8,110 bases of DNA from an uncultured Christensenellaceae bacterium (lineage in GTDB: Bacteria; Bacillota; Clostridia; Christensenellales; Christensenellaceae): NCBI GenBank assembly GCA_934373295.1, contig CAKROK010000072.1, positions 1 to 8,110 on the forward strand, written 5' to 3'. The translations under genes were made by a program, and so were the position numbers. This document shows, in pieces, positions 1 through 5,813 of this stretch; positions within the stretch are counted from its first letter, which is position 1, and each line of letters begins with the position of its first letter. The notes beneath the pieces are model-generated. The model made no database searches. It was not told where the DNA came from and was given only the letters and a program-made list of their open reading frames with translations.

Positions 1-215
1 GCAGGGGGCAGAACGGGCGGGCGACTTTCAAACGCGAAACGGCTCCCGCCGTTTCGCGTTTGAAAGCTGCGCCGCGCGCGAACGAGTGAAATGACGCTTT
101 TTCAGGTCAGCGGGACGGCGTGTCGACGTGGGTTTATAATGGAGCTTTGCGTCAGCAAAGCAACCTATTATTTCAATTTACGTGTATATTCCCTCTTTTA
201 AATTCAAGCGCTCAA
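1..215 (+). repeat. Structured intergenic repeat, copy A (left end cut by window)
   Basis: Non-coding sequence that aligns with 5600-5795 (copy C) and, in its right half, with 4150-4250 (copy B). In order it holds a GC-rich stretch containing GGGCGGGC (15-22), a perfect long hairpin (25-66), the stretch CTGCGCCGCGC (67-77), a diverged linker, and a small hairpin GCTTTGC/GCAAAGC (144-150 with 155-161, loop GTCA) followed by AACCTA. The left partner of 67-77, and the left arm matching the GGGCGGGC stretch, would lie before base 1, so the copy is probably incomplete here. Similarity to copy C fades near GCGCTCAAA (about 208-216). No convincing protein is encoded. Seen directly: the alignment and hairpins. 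Inferred: that this is a dispersed repeat family across the genome. Confidence 0.8.
25..66. other. Perfect 19-bp hairpin in repeat copy A
   Basis: Arms 25-43 and 48-66 are exact reverse complements with a 4-nt TCCC loop. There is no T-run after it on either strand, so it does not look like a simple rho-independent terminator. The equivalent hairpin in copy C (5608-5649) has a different arm sequence with pairing preserved, which argues that the structure matters. Confidence 0.9.
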
Positions 216-284
216 ACCATCCCCCTCCTCTATTTTGGCATAAGTCTCGCATCTTTCGCCATATTTTTCCCTATAATATTTACT

Positions 285-312
285 TTGCCCGCCTCAAGTG
301 TTAAAATAATAA
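285..312 (+). promoter_or_regulatory. Weak candidate promoter for the desulfurase-thiI operon
   Basis: TTGCCC (285-290) and TAATAA (307-312) are 16 nt apart in an AT-rich leader and would start transcription shortly before the ATG at 342. A better -10 match, TATAAT (272-277), has no recognisable -35 at the usual distance. Both are guesses from consensus only. No riboswitch or T-box pattern was recognised in this leader. Confidence 0.25.
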
Positions 313-341
313 CATTATAGGTATGAAACGGAGCGATGTTC

Positions 342-1490
342 ATGATATATTTTGATAACGCCGCCACGACAAGACCAATAGACGGCCTTGCGAAGCTGGC
401 GGAGAGCTATGCCGCGTCCGAGTGGTTTAACCCGTCGGCGATGTATCCCGAGGCGGTGGAGCAGGAGGTTCGATTAAATAAGTGCCGCAAGATACTCTGC
501 GCGCCCATCAATGCGGACCCCGCGCATGTGATATTCAACTCATGCGGGACAGAGGGCGCGAATACCGTGATTTTCCGCGGCTATCGCGCACAGGGCGCAA
601 AAAAGCTGCACTTTATAACATCTGCATATGAGCATCCCTGCGTATATAACAGTTTTAAAAAGTTAGAGGAGGAGGGCCACGCCCTTGATATTGTCTCCCC
701 CCGCGCGGATGGGCATATCCATGCGGAGGACGTCGCGTCTCTCGTGCGTGAGGACTCTGCGCTTGTGAGCATAATGCACGTGAATAACGAGACGGGCGCG
801 GTAAACGACGTCGCGTCCATAGCCGCTGCGGTCAAAGCGAAAAACCCCGAGACGCTCTTTCATTCGGACGGAGTTCAGGGATATATGAAGTGCCCGCTGG
901 ATTTCGGCTCATCACAAATCGACTACTACACCGTGAGCGCGCATAAGCTGCACGCGCTTAAAGGCACGGGCGCGCTGTTCTATAAAAAGGGCTGCCCCAT
1001 AAAGCCGTATATTATAGGCGGCGGACAGGAGGGCGCGCTGCGCTCGGGTACGGAAAACACGTTCGGAATATACGTCTTTGCCGCGGCGATAGAGCAATAT
1101 GCCGCGCACAGGGATGAATATATCGAAAAGATGTTCGCATTAAGGCGGCGCTTTTACGACGGTTTTTCACGAATACCCAACGTTATCGACCTCTGCCCGA
1201 AAGAGGACTATGCCCCTCATCTCGTGAACGTCGCGATAGAGGGAATGCGCGGAGAAGTTCTTTTACACCTTTTGGAAAAGCAGGGAATCGCCATAAGCAC
1301 GGGCTCGGCATGTTCTTCTAAAAAGAAGAAGCAGTCGCGCATACACGCGCACCTAAAGCTCCCGCTCGAGGTCGAGGAGGGCATCATCCGCATAAGCCTC
1401 TGCGCGAATAACACGCCAGAAGAGGTCGATACAACGCTTGAAGCGATCGAATCGGCGCTTAACAAATACAGAAGATTTATAAGGAGATAA
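342..1490 (+). CDS. Cysteine desulfurase (NifS/IscS superfamily), ThiI-associated
   Basis: PLP-dependent enzyme that converts cysteine to alanine and holds the sulfur as a persulfide; 382 residues, a normal full length. Visible motifs are the N-terminal YFDNAATT, HVNNETGAV (active-site His), HSDGVQ (PLP-binding Asp and Gln), SAHKLHALKGTG with the PLP lysine at K202, and GSACSS with the persulfide cysteine at C324, followed by an unusual lysine run (KKKKQ). I chose the ATG at 342 because GGAG at 330-333 sits 8 nt before it; the ATG at 336 would be only 2 nt from that site. The gene ends 2 nt before thiI and its last codons hold the thiI ribosome site, so the two are very probably cotranslated. 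In Bacillus a similarly placed desulfurase (NifZ) feeds ThiI; that role is inferred here. A general Fe-S role cannot be excluded. Confidence 0.95.
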   Translation: MIYFDNAATTRPIDGLAKLAESYAASEWFNPSAMYPEAVEQEVRLNKCRKILCAPINADPAHVIFNSCGTEGANTVIFRGYRAQGAKKLHFITSAYEHPCVYNSFKKLEEEGHALDIVSPRADGHIHAEDVASLVREDSALVSIMHVNNETGAVNDVASIAAAVKAKNPETLFHSDGVQGYMKCPLDFGSSQIDYYTVSAHKLHALKGTGALFYKKGCPIKPYIIGGGQEGALRSGTENTFGIYVFAAAIEQYAAHRDEYIEKMFALRRRFYDGFSRIPNVIDLCPKEDYAPHLVNVAIEGMRGEVLLHLLEKQGIAISTGSACSSKKKKQSRIHAHLKLPLEVEEGIIRISLCANNTPEEVDTTLEAIESALNKYRRFIRR

Positions 1491-1492
1491 AA

Positions 1493-2677
1493 ATGACCAA
1501 GGTCGTACTTTTAAGATATTGTGAGATACATCTAAAGGGACAAAACCGCCCGTACTTTGAGCGGCTGCTCGTCTCGGCGGTAAAGGGCGCGCTTAAAAAG
1601 TTCCCCAACGCGAAGGTCGAGCGCGCGGAGGGCAGATATTTCGTAAAAGGGCTTTCGGACGACGAATTCCCCGCAGCGATGAGCGCGCTGGAAAAGGTTT
1701 TCGGCGTACATTCACTAAGCCCCGCAGTCGAGCTTGAAAAGAAAGAGGATGTGATAGCCGCCGCCGCGATAGACGAGGTCAACGCATATCTTAAAAAATA
1801 CAACAAGGCGCACGCGACCTTCAAGGTGGAATGCAAGCGCGCGGACAAGCGCTTTCCCTATAACTCCATGCAGTTCGCGGCCAAGCTGGGCGGCGATATA
1901 TTGGACGCGTTCGATAACGTGAGCGTAGATGTACATCACCCCGACTTTAAGGTATATGTCGAGATAAGGGAGAACGCCTATGTATATGCGGACATCATCC
2001 CCGGTCAAGGCGGTATGCCATTAGGCTCAAACGGCAAGGCGCACCTGCTCCTATCCGGCGGAATAGACAGCCCCGTCGCGGGATACATGGTCGCAAAGAG
2101 GGGCGTACGCATAGAGGCCGTGCATTACGAGAGCTTCCCGTATACCTCCGAGCGCGCAAAGGAGAAGGTCATAAGCCTCGCGCGCATTCTCACGCAGTAT
2201 ACAGGCCCCATCAAGCTGCATATAGTCAACTTTACGGACATACAGATGGCGATTTATGAAAAGTGTCCGGAGGAGATGCTCACGGTTATAATGCGCCGCT
2301 TTATGATGCGCATAGCTGAGCGCATAGCGCAGCAAAACGGCGGACAGGCGCTCATAACGGGCGAGAGCATAGGCCAGGTCGCGAGCCAGACCATAGAGAG
2401 CTTAAACGTGACGAACAGCTCTGTAGACATGCCCGTGTTCCGTCCGCTCATCGGCATGGATAAGATTGAAATAATGGACAGGGCGGAAAAGTTAGGGACA
2501 TATGAGACGTCCATACTGCCCTATGAGGATTGCTGCACGGTATTCGTGCCCAAGCACCCCACCACGCGCCCCAAGCTCGCCGCGATAGAGGAGGCGGAGA
2601 CCGTCCTCCCCGTGGAGGAGATGATCGCGGACGCGCTCAATAAGACGGAGGTAATTATCGTCCGCCAAGACGATTGA
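1493..2677 (+). CDS. thiI: tRNA 4-thiouridine synthase ThiI (without rhodanese domain)
   Basis: Cytosolic ATP-dependent enzyme that makes 4-thiouridine at position 8 of tRNA; in many bacteria it also serves thiamine thiazole synthesis. The 394 residues show the family's N-terminal block (EIHLKGQNRPYFE, 11-23), a THUMP-type RNA-binding region (about 60-165), the PP-loop SGGIDS (188-193) that binds ATP, a GESIGQVASQT segment near 300, and the EDCC pair (C347/C348) at the position of the catalytic cysteine in the ThiI core. The roughly 90-residue C-terminal rhodanese domain of E. coli ThiI (482 aa) is absent, as in Bacillus-type ThiI, so the upstream desulfurase probably delivers sulfur directly. 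The first motif starts with Cys10 where Gly is usual. AAGGAG at 1481-1486 lies 6 nt before the start. Confidence 0.97.
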   Translation: MTKVVLLRYCEIHLKGQNRPYFERLLVSAVKGALKKFPNAKVERAEGRYFVKGLSDDEFPAAMSALEKVFGVHSLSPAVELEKKEDVIAAAAIDEVNAYLKKYNKAHATFKVECKRADKRFPYNSMQFAAKLGGDILDAFDNVSVDVHHPDFKVYVEIRENAYVYADIIPGQGGMPLGSNGKAHLLLSGGIDSPVAGYMVAKRGVRIEAVHYESFPYTSERAKEKVISLARILTQYTGPIKLHIVNFTDIQMAIYEKCPEEMLTVIMRRFMMRIAERIAQQNGGQALITGESIGQVASQTIESLNVTNSSVDMPVFRPLIGMDKIEIMDRAEKLGTYETSILPYEDCCTVFVPKHPTTRPKLAAIEEAETVLPVEEMIADALNKTEVIIVRQDD

Positions 2678-2716
2678 TGAAATAAACGGTATTACGCTTA
2701 TAAGAGGAGTATAAAA

Positions 2717-3745
2717 ATGAGCAATACGCAAAAAAAAGGTATTAAATACTGGCTGGACAGGTATTTCGTAAAGGCGATGAGCGCGATGGCGCTGGGGCTT
2801 TTTTCCTCACTCATCATCGGTCTCATCATTTCGCAGATAGGCAAGCTCACCGGGCTTGAATTTTTGACGCAGATATCTGAAGTCCTCTCCGCAAGCTCGC
2901 CCGTAGTGGGCGCGGCTATCGGCGTGGCTATCGCCTGGGGCTTAAAGGAAAAGCCGCTCGTCGTGTTCTCTTGCGCGGCGGTGGGCGCGCTGGGATATAA
3001 CCTGGGCGGCCCTGTCGGCGCATATATCGCGGCGACCGTGGGCGCAGAGGTGGGCAACCTCTTAGCAGGAAAAACCCCCGTCGATATAATCGTAACTCCC
3101 ATAATAACAATTGTTTCGGGCGGCATCATCGCGATACTCGTCGGCCCGCCCGTGAACGGCTTCATGACGTGGCTGGGTCAGGTCATAATGGACGCGACCG
3201 AGCTTGCGCCCCTGCCCATGGGCATAGTCATCTCCGTGATAATGGGCATGGCGCTCACGGCGCCCATATCCTCCGCTGCGATATGCATAATGCTGGATCT
3301 CAGCGGGCTTGCGGCGGGCGCGGCCGCAATAGGCTGCTGCGCGAACATGGTGGGCTTCGCCGTGATGAGCGTAAAGGACAATGGCTGGGGCAGCCTGCTC
3401 TCCGTCGGTCTGGGTACGTCCATGCTGCAATTCGGCAACATAATGCGCCGCCCGCAGATATGGCTCCCCCCCATTCTCACCTCCGCGATATTAGGCCCGA
3501 TATCCACCTGTCTTTTCAAGATGACGAACATCCCCTCCGGCGCGGGCATGGGCACGAGCGGTCTGGTCGGTCAGTTCGGCGCGTTTTCCGCGATGAGCGA
3601 GCAGATAGGCACTGTGCCTACGCTGCTTGAGATACTGCTCATGCACTTCATCCTCCCCGCGGCGATGACTTTCGGGTTCTATCTGCTCCTTCGCAAGATG
3701 GGCTGGATAAAGGACGGCGACCTCCGCTTAAACGCGATAGACTAA
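2717..3745 (+). CDS. PTS EIIC-like membrane protein (PfoR-like, PTS_EIIC_2 family)
   Basis: Integral membrane protein of 342 residues with about nine hydrophobic segments, including roughly 21-41, 62-76, 81-115, 122-147, 166-192, 195-217, 226-240, 250-266 and 303-325. Family signatures visible are PVDIIVTPIITI (121-132), MGIVISVIMGMALTAPISSAA (168-188), AAIGCCANMVGFAV (203-216), GWGSLLSVGLGTSMLQFGNI (223-242) and GAGMGTSGLVGQFG (275-288). These match the PfoR-like group (COG3641/PF13303), named after a C. perfringens protein of nearly the same length reported to affect perfringolysin expression. No EIIA or EIIB domain is fused or nearby, so the substrate, and whether it transports sugar at all, is unknown. 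GAGGAG at 2704-2709 sits 7 nt before the ATG. It follows thiI by 39 nt and shares the terminator downstream, so probably belongs to the same transcript. Confidence 0.9.
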   Translation: MSNTQKKGIKYWLDRYFVKAMSAMALGLFSSLIIGLIISQIGKLTGLEFLTQISEVLSASSPVVGAAIGVAIAWGLKEKPLVVFSCAAVGALGYNLGGPVGAYIAATVGAEVGNLLAGKTPVDIIVTPIITIVSGGIIAILVGPPVNGFMTWLGQVIMDATELAPLPMGIVISVIMGMALTAPISSAAICIMLDLSGLAAGAAAIGCCANMVGFAVMSVKDNGWGSLLSVGLGTSMLQFGNIMRRPQIWLPPILTSAILGPISTCLFKMTNIPSGAGMGTSGLVGQFGAFSAMSEQIGTVPTLLEILLMHFILPAAMTFGFYLLLRKMGWIKDGDLRLNAID

Positions 3746-3755
3746 AATAAAACAC

Positions 3756-3799
3756 AGCGGCTTTATCGTTAACTCACATTTAGCGATAAGCCGCTTTTT
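3756..3799 (+). terminator. Rho-independent terminator of the desulfurase-thiI-PTS operon
   Basis: AGCGGCTT (3756-3763) pairs with AAGCCGCT (3788-3795); after one bulged T, ATCG (3765-3768) pairs with CGAT (3784-3787). The stem is followed by TTTTT (3795-3799). It begins 10 nt after the stop of the PTS-like gene. Confidence 0.92.
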
Positions 3800-3856
3800 G
3801 GTTGTTTAACAGTTACGCATATGCGCGGTATTTTTGCGGGGCATTTCCGCTTCGTA

Positions 3857-4250
3857 GGCGTGTTTAAGCCTTTAGCATACGCTGCGAACATAAAGCGAGC
3901 TTGCCGGAGGCAGGCGGCGCAGCTTTCAGACCATCAAATCTTTCTTGTCTGTCATTGGCTAAGTTAACTAAATAATCATTTAATTTTAACGAATCGAACG
4001 CAAAAGCTATTCAAGAAGAAACTGCCCTTCCGCCCTTTTTCTGCAACAGCCCTTGTCGGCGTACTACATGTACAGCCTTCTGCGGGCTGCTTGAAAAATG
4101 ACGAAAAATCAGGCGTTTTTGACGGTCTGTTTTTTTGATGTGGCTCGCATCCGCGAGTGAGTTTGCTCTTTTTGGCTAAAGCGTGCGGGTGAAATGGCGT
4201 GAATTTATAACGGAGCTTTGCGAAGCAAAGCAACCTATGATTTCTCTTTG
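3857..4250 (+). repeat. Structured intergenic repeat, copy B (rearranged)
   Basis: This fills most of the 600-nt gap between the PTS-like gene and the aldolase. Its left end (3857-3928) matches copy C at 5468-5531, sharing ATACGCTGCG, CATAAAGCGAGCTTGCC and GCGGCGCAG. Its right end (about 4150-4250) matches copies A and C, with the small hairpin GCTTTGC/GCAAAGC (4215-4221 with 4225-4231, loop GAA) then AACCTA. The middle (about 3929-4150) has no counterpart in A or C and replaces the long hairpin; only its left arm start remains (3914-3928). A small hairpin CTCGC/GCGAG lies at 4144-4157. No credible gene was found here on either strand. Confidence 0.7.
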
Positions 4251-4299
4251 GCGCGAAACGATTATCTATTAAATGACAAATGAGTATGCTCATACTTAC

Positions 4300-4327
4300 A
4301 AAAAAACGCACCCCGTGAAGAGGTGCG
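4300..4327 (-). terminator. Rho-independent terminator of fba
   Basis: On the minus strand CGCACC (4327-4322) pairs with GGTGCG (4312-4307), with a 9-nt loop, followed by seven T's (4306-4300). It lies 23 nt after the aldolase stop codon. Confidence 0.9.
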
Positions 4328-4349
4328 CACGATATTGCCAATAAAGCTA

Positions 4350-5288
4350 TTAGAGTATTCTCGCCTTGCCGTCACAGCCGAGAACGTCCACGATCTTGTG
4401 CTTGACCATCTCATAGACGGCCTCTCTCGCGGGCTTTAAATACTGTCTCGGGTCGAAATCCGCCGGATGCAGCGCGAAATGCTCACGGATAGCGGCGGTC
4501 ACTGCGAGACGGATGTCAGAATCGATGTTGATCTTGCAGACGGCGCTCTTAGCGGCCTGACGCAGCATATCCTCCGGCACGCCCTTTGCGCCGGGCATGT
4601 CGCCGCCGTAGCGGTTGATCTTTTCAACGAACTCCGGAATGACGGAGGATGCGCCGTGCAGCACTATGGGGAAGCCGGGAAGGCGCTTCGCGACCTCTTC
4701 AAGGATATCAAAGCGCAGCTTGGCCTCGCCCTTGAACTTATATGCGCCGTGGGATGTTCCTATCGCGATGGCGAGGGAATCAACGCCCGTGCGCTCGACG
4801 AACTCCTGGACCTCATCCGGCTGGGTATAAGAGGAATCCTCCGCGGAGACCTTTATATCGTCCTCGACGCCCGCGAGCCTGCCCAGCTCGGCCTCGACGA
4901 CCACTCCTCTGTCATGCGCATAATCCGCGACTCTCTTGGCGAGGTCACAGTTCGCCGCAAAGGGAAGGTGTGAGCCGTCTATCATAACGGAGGTAAAACC
5001 GCCGTCGATGCAGCTCTTGCAAAGCTCAAAGGAATCGCCGTGGTCAAGGTGAAGCGCGATGGGAAGGCCCGTCTCCTCAACGGCAGCCTCAACGAGCTTT
5101 TTTAGGTATATGGGGCTTGCATAGTTGCGCGCGCCCTTGGATACCTGCAATATGAGCGGCGCACGAAGCTCCGCACCTGCCTTGGTGATACCCTGGATGA
5201 TCTCCATGTTGTTCACGTTAAACGCGCCGATGGCATAGCCGCCCTTGTAGGCGTCATTGAACATTTGTGTCGTAGTAACTAATGGCAT
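4350..5288 (-). CDS. fba: Class II fructose-1,6-bisphosphate aldolase
   Basis: Cytosolic zinc enzyme of glycolysis and gluconeogenesis that splits fructose 1,6-bisphosphate into DHAP and glyceraldehyde 3-phosphate. The 312 residues fit the short (class IIB) aldolases. Visible are GAFNVNN (21-27), HLDHGDS (80-86) with the likely catalytic D82 and zinc ligand H83, VEAELGRLAG (131-140), GTSHGAYKF (177-185) with zinc ligand H180, LHGASS (210-215) with zinc ligand H211, and NIDSDIR (254-260) that would bind the substrate phosphate. AGGAGG at 5300-5295 lies 6 nt before the ATG, an excellent ribosome site that fixes the start. The gene stands alone, with terminator and upstream control of its own. 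Tagatose-bisphosphate aldolases (GatY/KbaY) are close relatives; the absence of sugar-specific neighbours favours Fba. Confidence 0.95.
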   Translation of the reverse strand: MPLVTTTQMFNDAYKGGYAIGAFNVNNMEIIQGITKAGAELRAPLILQVSKGARNYASPIYLKKLVEAAVEETGLPIALHLDHGDSFELCKSCIDGGFTSVMIDGSHLPFAANCDLAKRVADYAHDRGVVVEAELGRLAGVEDDIKVSAEDSSYTQPDEVQEFVERTGVDSLAIAIGTSHGAYKFKGEAKLRFDILEEVAKRLPGFPIVLHGASSVIPEFVEKINRYGGDMPGAKGVPEDMLRQAAKSAVCKINIDSDIRLAVTAAIREHFALHPADFDPRQYLKPAREAVYEMVKHKIVDVLGCDGKARIL

Positions 5289-5324
5289 AGTTCTCCTCCT
5301 GAAAGATTTTTAAACTTCAATTAT

Positions 5325-5353
5325 ATTTTGCCACTTTTTGCGCCGGTTATCAA
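5325..5353 (-). promoter_or_regulatory. fba: Candidate promoter of fba (proximal)
   Basis: On the minus strand TTGATA (5353-5348) and CAAAAT (5330-5325) are 17 nt apart, the ideal spacing. A perfect TATAAT (5325-5320) overlaps just downstream but would need a 22-nt spacer. The region is AT-rich and ends about 30 nt before the aldolase start. Assigned from consensus only. Confidence 0.45.
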
Positions 5354-5365
5354 GCATATTTTCCC

Positions 5366-5395
5366 ATTTTAATGACATAATGTGTCCTTTATCAG
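5366..5395 (-). promoter_or_regulatory. fba: Alternative promoter of fba (distal)
   Basis: On the minus strand CTGATA (5395-5390) and TAAAAT (5371-5366) are separated by 18 nt. If used, the cre box would be centred roughly 60 nt upstream of its start point, a distance compatible with activation by CcpA. Weaker -35 than the proximal candidate. Confidence 0.3.
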
Positions 5396-5412
5396 TTTTT
5401 TTAATCATTCTC

Positions 5413-5426
5413 TGTAAGCGATTACA
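5413..5426. promoter_or_regulatory. CcpA cre box upstream of fba
   Basis: TGTAAGCGATTACA agrees at every defined position with the catabolite-responsive element consensus TGWNANCGNTNWCA of Firmicutes. Its outer arms TGTAA/TTACA are palindromic. It lies 125 nt upstream of the aldolase start and upstream of both candidate promoters, a position typical for CcpA activation rather than roadblock repression. The match is seen; binding is inferred. Confidence 0.6.
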
Positions 5427-5467
5427 ATTATTTATGCTGAGAAATCACGGCAAAAGCTGCATAGTAT

Positions 5468-5795
5468 GGGCGTAAAGCCACACGAATACGCTGCGATCAT
5501 AAAGCGAGCTTGCCGACGAGGCGCGGCGCAGGTTTTTGCGCGCCATCCGCAGGATGGCGCGCATAAACTAAGCCCGCCCGCCGCACCGCAGGTGCGGCGG
5601 GCGGGCACTTTCACGCATGAAACGGCGGGAACCGTTTCATGCGTGAAAGCTGCGCCGCGCGCGAACGAGCGAGTTGAATCTTTTTATCTTGAGTGCGGCG
5701 GCGTATCGGCGTAAATTGTGATGGAGCTTTGCGTTAGCAAAGCAACCTAATTATTCAATTTACGTGGGTATTTGCTCTTTTAAAATAAAGCGCAC
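5468..5795 (+). repeat. Structured intergenic repeat, copy C (most complete)
   Basis: Non-coding block between the aldolase control region and the recombinase. In order: a left part shared with copy B (5468-5531), a multi-hairpin core (5521-5660), a linker shared with A and B starting CGAACGAGCGAG, the small hairpin GCTTTGC/GCAAAGC (5726-5732 with 5737-5743, loop GTTA) plus AACCTA, and an AT-rich tail CAATTTACGTG shared with copy A. Similarity to copy A ends around GCGCACAAA (5789-5797), about 20 nt before the recombinase stop codon. All three copies have the same orientation. It has no recognised coding content; open frames across it are shadows of GC-rich inverted repeats. Confidence 0.8.
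5521..5660. other. Multi-hairpin fold within copy C
   Basis: Four perfect inverted pairs nest in 140 nt. Outer stem GCGCGGCGCAG (5521-5531) pairs with 5650-5660 (11 bp). Inside are hairpin 1 (5537-5548 with 5552-5563, 12 bp, loop GCA), hairpin 2 (5572-5587 with 5591-5606, 16 bp, loop GCA) and hairpin 3 (5608-5625 with 5632-5649, 18 bp, loop CGGGAA). The right strands of hairpin 3 and the outer stem are contiguous (5632-5660), whereas the left strands are separated by 76 nt holding hairpins 1 and 2. The predicted fold is a cloverleaf-like junction. No T-tract follows, so it is not a standard terminator. Confidence 0.85.
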
Positions 5796-5813
5796 AAATC
5801 CTTTTTCGCACTC

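Noticed and set aside
135..140. TATAAT just before the small hairpin in copy A
   Set aside because: No acceptable -35 lies upstream, and the hexamer is not kept in copy C, so it is probably chance.
120..320. 66-residue plus-strand frame before the desulfurase
   Set aside because: It begins within repeat copy A, crosses its small hairpin and the operon leader, and has no ribosome site or recognisable protein pattern.
3976..4341. 121-residue minus-strand frame between the PTS-like gene and the aldolase
   Set aside because: It starts inside the aldolase terminator region, runs through that terminator and repeat copy B, and has a low-complexity, non-protein-like composition.
4467..4973. 168-residue frame opposite the aldolase
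   Set aside because: Antisense shadow of a well-defined aldolase gene; its residues follow from the codon pattern of the opposite strand.
5373..5389. Imperfect palindrome around GACATAATGTGTC in the fba upstream region
   Set aside because: Only four outer base pairs match, too weak to call an operator for any named regulator.
5521..5660. CRISPR array or tandem repeat reading of the hairpin cluster
   Set aside because: The hairpin arms are unrelated in sequence to each other and spacing is irregular; they are inverted pairs, not direct repeats with spacers.
5466..5714. 82-residue plus-strand frame across repeat copy C
   Set aside because: It translates the GC-rich inverted repeats and their hairpins; no ribosome site or family resemblance.
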